DNA of 64,000 nt from Gordionus sp. m RMFG-2023 (Eukaryota; Nematomorpha; Gordioida; Chordodea; Parachordodidae): positions 27,141,120-27,205,119 of the forward strand of contig NC_088778.1 in the NCBI RefSeq assembly GCF_954871325.1, given 5' to 3'. This document shows, piece after piece, positions 11,995 through 24,500 of the stretch. The notes under the pieces are model-generated. The model saw only the letters and a program-made list of their open reading frames with translations, did no database searches and was not told the DNA's origin. How positions within the stretch are numbered: the first letter of the stretch is position 1; each line of letters begins with the position of its first letter. The position numbers were made by a program, and so were the translations under genes.

Positions 11995-14109
11995 TTAACC
12001 CTTTCGCCCCTCGATGAAAAATTTTTTTTTTAAGAGATACTTATTATAGACACAAATAACACATTTTTATCAAAAAAAACTTATTTCGAGTATTTCTATC
12101 AAAAAATATTCAATGATTCCAAATGTCATCAATGGGCAAAATGCAAGTTCATTTAAAAAAATATTTTATTTCATATGAAATGACAAATAACAATTTCGTT
12201 TATTATCATAAATAAATATTACACTTTTGACACATAATTCTTGAATATACATCTACGCAATACTTGCACCTTTGTTTAATTGTTACGTTCATTTTAGTTT
12301 TTAATTATAGCGGGCATTTCTACATTTATAAAGGTTTTGTCCGATACAGACCATCGTTTAATTTTGGTCGTAGATAAAACACCTATAAAATTAGATATTG
12401 TAATAACAGCTTTGTGGTCCTGCCATTTGCAGATAATAATACCGTTTTTTTCACTTTTATAATCTACAGCGCCTCTACCTTCCTTTTTTAAAGACTTATC
12501 GTTTTTAAGTGCGCATCGTGATAATTGATTAGACCTTACTGTTCTGGACACCAAATATCCTTTTTTTTAAGAATCATAAATAATTGGTATGAGGAGAAAA
12601 AATTATCCATATATAATTTATGGTTTTTATTTGATGGTATTATTTCAGACAGGCGAAGTACGATATCTACACTGATACCTAAATATGATTTTATAGTATT
12701 AGTAGACTTTATCTGGTATATTTCAAAATCATACATAAATCCAGAAGAGCCACATAGGGCAAATACTTTTATCCCTCATTTATGGGGCTTCGATCAAATG
12801 TATTTGCCTTAATTTAGAGCGCCCCTTAGAAGGAATTATGAATTCGTCTACAGCTAACTTCTCTTCGAGTTGATTTTTTTTTAGCTGGCATATGAAAGGT
12901 TGAATTTTGAATAATTTGTCGTAACCTTAATCTTCTCTATTTACCATATTTTTGTTATTATTAATATGGAAAAATTTTCGGATCAAAAGAAAACGATTGT
13001 GGGACATAGTTTCTGATACTTGTGGAATAGATGTCTCAACCGACCAATACTGCTGTATAGAAGGCATCTTAAAAGCTAGTATACAAATGTATTCCAATAA
13101 ATTTTTCAATTTCATTGCTATCAGTATTTATAGATTTTCCACACCATTGGAAGGAATAAATATTTTTTTCTTATACAAAATTGCTTATCATTTGGTTGTC
13201 CAAAAATTTACGAAAATAGGTTAGAGGAGTTGAATCTGGTTCAGGAATTTCCACCATATGAGTAAATTCTGTATTCATGTTTCCAATGTCTTTCTTAGAC
13301 CAAAGAGGGTTATCTTTTATTTTAGTTATAGTAGTATCTTCGATTATATCCTCCAATTCAAGACCTAGTTCATTTGTAATATAAGATGAGGTTGGCAAAT
13401 CATCTCCTAGCAAAGGATAATAATTGTCTTCTTCATCTGAGCTCTCTATATCAGCTTCAGAAACATCACCCTCGGGGATAAGTGTAGTCATATCTAAATG
13501 CATAGTGATTAAAAAGTATCTCATATTATTACATGTTATATATATAAAATATTTATTATGACTTCTCCCTATATCCAAGAAAACTATTAGACATTAAATA
13601 ATCAATACAGTTAACTATTATCAAAATATAATCTGATTACCCCCACCCCCTCCCACTTCCGTTTTAACCCTAAATCTAAATATCCTAAATAATTTGACTA
13701 AAATTCCCATTTATTGATAAAAAAAATATTTTAGTGCATAAGAAATGACCATAGATGCCAAATGGCATTATGTTCAAATTCCAGCACCTAAAATGTTTAA
13801 AAAGATGATAATTATTATATAAAATTATTAATATATATATATATTAATAATAAAACTATTACTTATATTTTTAGCAAGTTTTGATAACCAAAAATATGAA
13901 TTAAAATTTTGGCGCGAAAATGTTAAGAAAAAATTGATTTTTTAAAACTATAATATATAACATATGAAACAAAAGAGTTAGTGATAAAATACGAAAGAGC
14001 AAATATTAAAAATATGATTTCAAAAGTTACCAGTGACCATTTTTAATGCATATAAATTACTATTGAAAAATTATGATTCCAAAAGTTATCCATGGCGTGA
14101 AAGGGTTAA
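11995..14109 (-). mobile_element. piggyBac transposon, decayed, with TTAA ends
   Basis: Ends TTAACCCTTTCGC at 11995 and GCGTGAAAGGGTTAA at 14109, the TTAA target typical of piggyBac. The minus strand reads as a PGBD4-like transposase: acidic N-terminus and PLTYFRKFLDNQMISNFV (about 13578-13171), PSIQQYWS...MSHNRFLLIRKFFHINNN (about 13115-12927), IIPSNKNHKLYMDNFFSSYQ (about 12736-12536) and RSNQLSRCALKNDKSLKKEG...KWQDHKAV (about 12554-12294). The YN..MGGVD region is missing, and the C-terminal zinc finger RCKYCVDVYSRIMCQKCN follows directly near 12270-12209. Several frames are shifted; not active. It lies between the two host genes. Confidence 0.85.
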
Positions 14110-15448
14110 GGATCGTTTTTCCGCGAATATGAAATACATATATAATAATTTTTCAAATTATTTTATCCCCCATTTGTCGTGAGTGAACTTGAATTACCCC
14201 ACTTTCAATTAGACCAGTCGATGGTAATTCCTTTATTTCCTTGTTCGAGTATTATAAAAATAATTATTCTAGATCAAAATCTTTGAAGATTTTTCTTTTC
14301 GGGCAAATGTTAGTGTCATAAGTTATTAATAAAAAAAATATAAGAAGTCTTGATTTAACAGGAATTAGAGCTATTACTAATTTTAAATCAAAATTTTCGA
14401 CAGGCAAGCTTAGAAATTTTTTCATAGATAGAATACAAGGTTTTACCGAAATCTCGAGGCAAAATTATTTTTGTTATATGTTAATTTAAAATTTACTCGT
14501 AATTTAGGTCTTGTTTTTCGAACAATTGTAAGATGTAACTTATTCAAAGTAAGTGAAAAAAAAGTAACGAAAATATACATTTAGAGTATTTTACCCATCC
14601 TTGACCATGATAATTTATAGGATGGTGCGGATATTAAATATCGTATCGGAGTCGATATTTTCAAAATAAAAAATTTCTTTCTTTGATCTGGCATTATTTA
14701 TATATTTTTATTAATTTCCTAATAATAACTAAAAATTTGTTTTAGTTTGTAATTTATTTTCTAAAAAATAGATTAAATTAAAATATTAGTTATTTTGATT
14801 GAATAGAAAATTAAAAAATTTTTTATGACATAGTTCAATAAGGTGATAATCGACGTCTGTTTGGTCGAATATTAGCAAATATGTAGAACGGCATAGCTAT
14901 AATGATGCACAAATTCTTTGATTCAGATCCGCTTAAAACAAGGTTATATTAAAATAGAAAATATCTTACAGAACTGATTATAATAAAAGAAAAATTTAAG
15001 AATTGCCTTTTCTTTATTTTATATTCAAATTTTATTGTTCTTAAAAAAAAAATTTAAGAAAATATTTGACTAAATAAATAAATAAAAATATTTCAATATA
15101 ATTATCATAATAATTTGTCACATTTTTATCGCCATTTTCTTTAAAAAAAAATCTTATATAAAACTACATAAATAACTATAATTAATGAGAATTATTGCAT
15201 ATATTATAGATATATTAACATATCAATAAAGTAAATGTTAATGCGGGTAAATAAAAGACCATTTATTACAATGCATTAAAAACCTGGTAATATTTTTAAC
15301 ATTTATAATGAAATTATAATTGTTTTGACTTTTGCGCATGATAATGATGAAATCTAAAATATAAATTATATATGGGAAATTCCCGATAAAAATTATGGTT
15401 TTTTCCAAAGCGGGATTTTAAGTGAATTTAAAATAATTAATTTGCATT
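14110..15448. other. AT-rich 3' flank of DDHD1 gene
   Basis: No coding sequence recognised. A decayed family A MITE piece (CAGGCAAGC...CTCGAGGCAAAAT) lies at about 14400-14470. On the minus strand an AATAAA at 15267-15262 is a possible polyadenylation signal for DDHD1. Confidence 0.45.
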
Positions 15449-15591
15449 TTAGTCGGGAAACAGGTGTTGTAATATGAAATATATGACATCGGGGCTATTC
15501 CAATAACTGGTATGAGCGGTTATGGCAGAAACATATGTATTTACTATAGTCCAACCTGAGGGTAATGTGTAGTCAACCCTATATTCCAATT
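15449..15591 (-). CDS. DDHD1: DDHD1 exon 17 (residues 1098-1144, stop), DDHD core
   Basis: Encodes LEYRVDYTLPSGWTIVNTYV then SAITAHTSYWNSPDVIYFIL and QHLFPD, followed by TAA at 15451-15449. This is the C-terminal DDHD core (family: HRIDFELREG...SAVTSHTAYWSSLDVALFLL) with Asp, His and Asp of the metal-site triad. Found only by reading the minus strand between longer open frames. Confidence 0.92.
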
Positions 15592-18500
15592 CTATTTTTT
15601 TGAAAATAAAATAAAATCAACTTATTAATTTCTGGAATTTAAAACAACTCTAAAAAAAGACATCATTTTGGCATGATGCCTATTTTAAAATATCTATATT
15701 AAACTTGTTACTAATTTCCTCGAGAATTTTAAAAACCGATTTCTAAACTAAATTAACATATATCAAAAAAGATAATAATATAAAAATTAAGCCACTAACT
15801 AGGTATATCCTCATCAGACACCTGAATGCTAGCAGTATTACCATCTTGATTAGCACTCCCATCTTGCCCCGATCTATCGTTAGCATCTTTCAATGTTGAC
15901 CCCGCTTCGTCTGGCGTCTTCGATTTTGATCCCTTAGATTTGTTGACCCTCTTTTTGAGAGCGGTCATGGAAGGGAGCAAAACTGTCTTATGGGCAGGAT
16001 TTATGACGATGTCCTTGTTAACGATCTCTTTCGCTTCAACCTTGTTTTCCTTGACCCTACTTTGACTAGATTTCGGGATATTCGAAGATGCGGTAGTGCT
16101 TAATTTATTTAACGGGGTAACATCATCGTCTCTATCTTCGATAAAAAGGATGCCTTCGTCCTGGCTACTAGTGTCAGTACCGGTTTCGTTGAGAGATGAA
16201 AAGGGGCCGTTAATTCGACTAGATATTTTGTTCCGTTCTTTTGGGTAATTAATAAGGATATATAAATTGCGATTATAAAGGGTTAACGGAAGGAATAATT
16301 TTAAATGTATGAAGATAGCGTGCAAATATTATAGCTCAAACTATGAGAAGAACGATCTTCCTTTGGGTTATCGAGTTTTTGATCCTTAGGGTGAGTATAG
16401 TATTTTATTTTGAGGCCGTCCATATTGGAGGTGGAAGGGTCACTGGTGTTACCGGATCGTTTAGGCGACATTTCGTACTTAATTCGAAGAAAATGAGTAT
16501 TTTATTTTTGGAAAAATGTAATTTATTTTCGTATGAAAGAGATTATGATGAATGCCAATACACGCATGCGCGAATAAACTATAATTTAACCAAAAATTAA
16601 GATATATATATTAGAAGCTAAATTTTTCCGCTTCTAAATTGAACCTCACCAAATTCCCTTTTATTCAAATTTAAGAGTCGATAATATTAGGTATAGTCAT
16701 CTTTAAAAGAGTGCTTATTAACAAATTTAATAGAATTGAACTTAAAAATCTGAGCATTTGAAGATCTTTTTCGCCTAGAATTAAGAGTCAAAATCTTTGA
16801 TGAAATTTTTTTTTTATGATATCATCCTGAAAGATCATCGATATTCTTTTATAAAATATTCTGGAATTTTGAGGAAAAATTAATCGAATTCTCTGTGAGC
16901 ATTCTCAGAAAAAAAAATCCATTTTTTTTAATTTTCAGAAGATCAAAACGAAGAATTTTGATTTTGAGGAGTTTGTTGAACAAAAAATTATGAGATAAAA
17001 ATATATACTGATTAATTTTGTGTCAATTTTGACAAAATTTTAAGGTTCAAGGATGCAATTTTATTTTAAAGTGTAGTTAATTGTTTTAAGAAAAAAGAGA
17101 TTGATGTCTGTCTATTTTTTGGTGGTGGGGGGAATGGGGGGGGGGGGTGTGCTAATTTTTTGTTGGCATCATGTATAAGTATAAGAAAATAAAATGTGAT
17201 TGGCATATTAACTTCGCTTATATCCGCCTCATGACCGGACTTAATAGCCGAAATCATACCGGGCCGGTTCAATAATTTAGAATTCGTTTTATGAGTTTGT
17301 TTTTCGTGGACCGGATTTTGTGTATCATCGTATTTGGGGTCGGATGAAGACCTCCTCCAATAAGTTTTGATGAAATCTAGGTTAGGGGCCCAGGAAGCCC
17401 GCGGCAGGTACGACGAATATGGCGGGGGTGGAATGGGAGGAGGATTGTGAGGGTCAATAATTGGAGAAGCAATTTGTTCGTCTTCTTTATTTATTTTTTA
17501 AAATTTTTAAATAAATGAAATATATAAATATCAAATATGAAATTAGATGAAGCGATAGTGAGGAGTGTTATCTAAATTAAGGGTTCTATGGCGACAGGTG
17601 AATAATATGGGCAGGAATTATTGTTTTCAATCCAATTTGTTAAAAGTTAAATAAAAAAAACTTTGTAAGAGTATCATAATTATTTATTTATTCCAATATT
17701 TTGGTAAGAGTTCTTTATTTCTTCGGAGAAGATGAGAAAGTTTAATGGAGTTATTTTTAATGTAATATTAAACCCTAATACATATCTATGACAACCCAAA
17801 ACTTCTCTCGTCCAAGAGATTAGCTTCAGGAAAATAAAATAAATTCCCAGCTGAGGATCGAAACTAAAAAAATATGCAATCATTGGCTAGATGGCCAACC
17901 CACAAAATAAATAATGGTTGAATTTTTTATGAACAGAGAAATTTTAATCTTTTTAATTAATCATCCATTCAAATTTATTATTCGAGTAAAGTCGGGTTCA
18001 ATCAGGCTAGCTCGGCCCGGTCAATTAACAACACTATTCGAAACAAATATGGCCGCCATGCCTTTTCTCATAAACTGTGAAGTAGCAGCTGATAATTAGG
18101 GGACCTTCTCTCACGATTTAATATTTATTCAATGGTTATTTTCTTTCAATTTTTATCGAATCACATTTCGTGTGCGACGATTTTACGAAGCATTTTTATA
18201 CAGTCAAACCTTTCTTAATTTGGGCTCTTGATAATTTGGGGAAACTCCCTAATTTGAACAAAATTTTTAGCCCCATTCAAAATCCTATTAACTACTATTA
18301 GAAAATACCTTGATAAATTGGGCAACTGTTTTAGATCTCAAATTTTAATATGTTCTGAGATATAGCTAATCAAAATTTGGAGTAAAATAGACCACACCTT
18401 TGTAGTTTTAAGGGATTTTTTTCCACCTTTGTAGTGAAGGGTTAAAAATAAAAAATCCTGGACTAATGGGATAGGTTTGAGGGTATTTGTTGTTTCGCGT

Positions 18501-21500
18501 ACCATTTGGCAGGTTCCTCGCCGGCCTGCCTATAACTTATTGCATTAAAATTATTTGGTGGTAGTATAGAGCATTTAGCATATATTTTCTGAAGATTGTA
18601 ATTAATTTCAAGTTCCTTATCTAGAAATATAGCTCATATATTTATTCTGAAAACATATTTGACTTCTCAATAGGGGATGTTTCACTAAAAAGCAAAAAAA
18701 TTAAATAATTTAAGCTAATATATCTAAATTATTCCCCAAAAGTTAAAAGTAATTACGATAAAATAGTTAGTGAACTAGTATAATTCCGACGTTAAATGGC
18801 CATACACCATTTAAGAAATCGTTCTTCTACAAAGCTTTAAACAAAAAATCATGTTTGTTTTTACAGCGCGGTTTGTGTTTCAGTTTATTTTTTTTAAATA
18901 TCATTTACAACATACAATTCATATTAAATTGTGATGTAATGATTATAGATAGAATCATTGATCAGTTTAATTTTTGAATAATATGAAACTTTTAAAAAAA
19001 ACTAGCAAACCCCTGAAATATATAACTGTATCAAATTCGGACAAAATAAGACCCCACTAAACATATATGTGGCCCCGTCCGACCTCCTGTTGTAGGAGCC
19101 ATTGGAATCTACCTTATGTAGACATAGAAATTGAGCCTATTAATCTATCCTCATTCTAAAAAAAAATCAAATATATTATCCAATTATTAGCTGAATCCAG
19201 TGTACAGCAATAAAATATTGAAAGCATAGCTATTAGATTTTTTAAAATGCTAATGTTTAATAAAATATACAAGACTCCACAAATTGTTTAATTATACCGA
19301 ATTTTTGAAATCATAGCATTCATTTAAAGGCTCTTTCTAATTGTATATATGCTAAAATATCCCCTTTTCCCTTTCTGTAATTTAGTAGAATAACATATTA
19401 AAGTCTATTTCCATTTATCTTAACCCCCCCCCCCCAACCCAGATGGATATACTCAAGTTATAGAAATTTTACCTTTAACTAGGCCACATTGATGTCCCTC
19501 TGTCGGAAAAATTTCTTCTCCTCGGATATCTCGCCTCGATTCCTTGCTAACGGCCTTTTCTAACACAGATAGATTCATCATGGCATTTATATTGCTTATG
19601 GGATTCGATGCATTCAAAAGAGGACTAGAAATCGTACTATCCTTTTTGGTTGCTGTCAATAAATTTTGTATCTCAGCTTCTTCTTCGGTTTGTGGTTGAG
19701 GCTCGACCGGTTCTAAGGGATAAAATTCGAGCGGAAGATCGCCATAAAGTATTTTTCGAACCAAATCGCATTTGTGAATGGGCAGAGGTTTCACGCGGAT
19801 ATACCCGAGAGATATGAGTGGTTCTAGTCGGTAGGCCTTATTCGTTATAATTACATGTACATATAATTATACTAAGCGTTTAATATTTGTTTTAAGTCAC
19901 TCTAAATCAAATCTTAAACGTTTCGGTTGAACTCTACTTTGGTTAAAAAAAAATTGTGTTCAATATTTACAGTGACCCCTACAACGGGGGGGGGGGTCCG
20001 AAGCAACTGCTTCTATAAATTTCTATGGGGGTACTTTTTTTTTTTAAATTTTTTTATTTATTTTTTTAAAAATTTTTATGGTCGATGTTTAGCAAATTAG
20101 TTTGTTATCCGATATTTCTTATCATAAAATTATTTTTCCACTTTCAAGATTTGGCGCAAAATTAAAATTTTATCAAAGGGAATAGTAAAAATTTAAATAT
20201 TTAATCTTATATATAATCATTTATAATTTCTAGATCATTGTCAAAATATGCCCAAAAATATTAACCAAAAAAAATATAAATGCTTGATTAAAAATTAAGA
20301 TGGCAATATGATGAGCCTTATTAAACTTATTGCAGATTCTAGCCTGTTCTTAAAATGTATATACAAGATAATGAAGAAAGAAGAAGTGAGAAAAAAATTA
20401 AGGGATTAAAATCTAAATTATATTCAAATCTGTTATCATATAATAACATAAATATTCTTATTGAAACCATGAAAAATATGGTTATAAAAAAATTCAAAAG
20501 GAGATTGAATTCAACAGGTGCTATTCAATTATAGATGATGGCACATATGATGTATCGAAATCAGAAGCAATAGCTTTGATAGTGAGATATGTTGAAAATA
20601 GCGAGACACCTAAGCCCGTTGAAAGGCTGATTAGACATTTATTGTACGGGAAATACAACGGGCCTCGATATTAAAAAGAATATAATATCCAAGCTTGGCT
20701 CCATGAATCTACCCCTCGAATTCCTAGTGGGGCAAAGCTATGATGGCACCTCAAACATGAGTGGAAGAATTAATGGAGTGCAGGCTTTGATTAGAGCGGA
20801 GGCGCCAAAGGCAGCTTTTATTTGGTGCTATATCGATTAAATTTAATAGTTGTTCAATTATGCCAATCTGTAAAAGAGCTGCGAAATGTCTTGGGAATAT
20901 TAGACGAAATTTACGTATATTTTAATGGTGTTAAAAGATATGAAGTGCTCAAAACATGTCAGTGTGATTTACTGACAAAATCACATAGATTTTTACGCAT
21001 CAAGAATACCACTCGGTAATATTATCTTAATTGTTTCGATATATAATGTTTATTTTATATTTATAGAAGCTGGCTAACATCATATAAGGCCATTGTAAAT
21101 TTTTTCCTACTTTATGATGCTTTGAGGGCAGCTTTGGCAAATTTAGAGGATTCAGAAGATCCTGCCACTTCCACTATGGCTAGTGCTCTAGTCTATAGAA
21201 TAGAAAAATTTGATTTTATTTTATCACTATGTGTTTTGGATAAAATATTGTTGATAACAAGCTTGGCTTGTACAAAATTGCAAACCATTTCGAAGGATAT
21301 AGGGTTTGCAATAAATCAAATTCAATTGGCAAAAGATTGCCTGATTAATATGAGAAGTATAATTTAAATTATTATCTTTTATTATTTTATAATCCTAAAA
21401 TTGATAATAACACTGAATTTTTGGATGTCTTTTCAAAGGCCCAAGATTTTATGAAGAAGAGAAATTTACCTTTTGATTTTGAAAGTTCAAGACTTCAAAC

Positions 21501-24500
21501 ATTACAATCCAAAAAGGAGAGGTATATATATACTTTCATCATTAAATATAATATTTTATTTTAGCTTTAAAATCAGTGTGTTTATGCTGCACTTGATTTA
21601 ATTATTATGCAGTTTAGTGAAGGATTTAACGATGAATCGATAAAATTTTTGAGTCAAACATCATTTTTTACTCCAGAGGGAATGGCGGAAAAGGCAATTG
21701 TTAAAGATGATATCAAGGATATCTGTGAATTTTATCAATTAAATACAAGTCAAGTTTTTGAGGAAATGTTGATGTTTAGAAATATTTATAAAATGGCTAA
21801 AACGGGGGACGTAATTATTACTCGAGACCTAGAGATTAAAGAAGATTTGTCAGATTCTGAGAATTGTAAATTTATTTAATTAAAATATTTTTACTAATAC
21901 ATTATTTAGCTTCTTCTGTTGATGATAATAATTCTGAGATGAATGATTCAGACTGGAGAAACTATTCATTTATTTTACCTTATCGTCTGCTTATAAATTT
22001 TTCTGCTTTCCCAAATTTAACAATTTTATATAAATATTTATTAACTATTCCTACTACATCATGTACTGCCGAAAGGGTCATGAGTAAAATTAAAACAAGA
22101 CTTCGTAGTGTCATGAAAGATCCATTTCTTAATTGATTTAACCATTTTATCAATGGAAAATAATTTATTTAAACAATTAAATATTAATGAAATTATAAAT
22201 TCTTTTGCTTTCTCTTCCCCTAATTTATCTAAATTATTAATTTAAAAATAATATTTTTAAAGCATATATTTTTTACATTATATTTATATTATAATAAATA
22301 TTGATGCAATAAAAATTATTTTTGAAATTAATTGGTGTCAAAAAATAATTTACAATAACAGGGGGGTGGGGGTGGGGGTACTTTAGGGGGGTATTCTGCT
22401 TCTATCCCTCAAAAAGTGTAGGGGTTACTGAATATTTATATTTATTGTGATTACCAAAGTTTTCCCATTAAATTTAACCGCCTACCCGCTTATTTATTTT
22501 AAAATTTTGTTGGTCAATTTGGCTCCTTTGTTTATTTAATACATCTTTACTAAGTTTTGAAACATGCAATAATATGAAATATACAAAAATAGTGTTAAAT
22601 AAATATACGCCTCTTTGCTCATTCGTAAAATATTCAAAATTTGCCCGCCAGTTACTTTTAAAATATTGCTACCGGCCCGCCAACTAATTAAAAAACTTTA
22701 AACCCACCATCCCGTAGGATGGGCGGGGTACGCTAGGTTAAACCATGTGTTTGCAGACCACCATCCTAGACGTCACTGAGAATAGTGATAAAAATTTAAT
22801 ATTGTTTATTATATTTTATTTATCAATGAGCAGGAATAGATAGGAGGATCCTATAAGTAAAATATTTTGGTAAGTTTTAAATGTAAAATTAGATTTACCA
22901 CTGGGTCGGCCGGGTGATATATATTATAAACGTGATTGCATATATGTTTAGGTAGCAAAACAGATATTTTCGGTTTATGGCTTTTGTCCGAGAAAGAATC
23001 TGTGCTAGTACTATTTTCGCAGATAGAAAATCGCAACGATCTATTAGAATTTTGGTCCATTTTTTCGAGCTCCTGTTGTAGACTCTCCTTACCTACTATG
23101 TCATTACCAGCTGTATATATATTTATTTAAATAAATCATAATCTTATGGTAATGTGAATGAATAGAAAGGAGGTAATGTTTTAAATCAAAATGTGATTAA
23201 AAAAAATAGCTTAATTTTATCTCTTAAGAAGACCCCAAAAACGATAGAGGGAGGAGCAAGGGGCGTCTAAAATATTTTATTTCAGGCGAAGATACACTGA
23301 TCATAAGTTCATTATGTTAACTTTGTTACGATTGGAAACTAGGGATAAGAGAAAGCAATCCATCTAAGTGGGTCTTAGGGTTTAACATGCTATAAAAATA
23401 TATATTATAAGGTGTGGAGGCTTGGCCCAAACCAACCCCTGAAAATTTTTTCTAACAGAGTTTTCGGCCCAGCCTATATTATTTTTTATATGAAAGAAAA
23501 CATCATAATATCAGCTTGAAATTTTTTCGAAGCTTTGAGCCCAGCCCGTTAAAATTATTTAGACAATTTGTCCGCCCTAGCCTAATAACTTTTTTCATGG
23601 ATGGGTTCGTGAGTCGAGATCTGCGGTTTTGGGCCGCGCTGACCTCTAATATAAATACCGTTAGATGTCGGGAGAGAACTTGAAGACCGATGGGGGTATC
23701 TCGAAGTGGATTTATAAGACTTTGAGGAATCAGCCAGAGATGAGAAATCATCTATTTGGTCGTTAACTTCGTTTCCGGCATTTACATCAATTTTTCTGCC
23801 ATAAAGGGATATACCACGCATGACTAGAAATACCGCGAGAGGGGAGCCGAGTAGGAATAGGTTCTCCACCTAATTTTTTCAACATCGTAAAATTGTATAA
23901 GATATGTTGGCATCCGGCGAAACAAAATGATGATGGATTGAAATCGTAATATGTGATTAAAATTGTTACCTTAAACTTCAGACTGTTTCTGTCTTTGCGA
24001 ATATAGTTCAATTTGCTTTCGATATCCAAAACTCTGTCACGATAATATTAAAAATTAAATTGTCACTAAATTCTGAATTTGAATAAGTTGATTTAAAATA
24101 AAAAGAAAATTTGAGTACAATGAAATAGAGCCTTACAATTTTGATCTGAGTCTAGCCCGAATTTATATTTTTGGTAGGCCACTTTCATTAAAAAATATAT
24201 TATTCAAAGGCTATTATACAAATTCTAGTCTTTTCCTATTATCCTCATATCTCAGCCACCCTAAAAAAATCAATGATAATTTCCAGATAGATGACCACTT
24301 TAGTGGAGATGAGGACAAATATTCTCCCAATGATTGTGAGTTCCGAAAGTGCCGTCATATCATGTGAATGTTTCCCAGCCGACCTCTTACTCGTCTGTTT
24401 CAAAGATGATAATGTCGTCTAAATAGATGTCGACTGGGCGATTGCCTTGCCGCAAAGACCAAAACAATATTTTGCAACGCTATTGGGAGAAAGAGATATC

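Larger units (their letters stand above)
17485..19472 (-). other. DDHD1 intron 13
   Basis: 1988 nt. Contains a pogo-like MITE (18200-18336) directly abutted by a piggyBac end fragment (18330-18445), and a C11 run near 19427. Otherwise AT-rich with nothing recognised. Confidence 0.7.

Noticed and set aside
16343-16600. Plus-strand frame with a good-looking AGG|GTGAGT donor at about 16390
   Set aside because: Lies opposite the 3' part of DDHD1 and encodes nothing recognisable; the donor match is probably chance.
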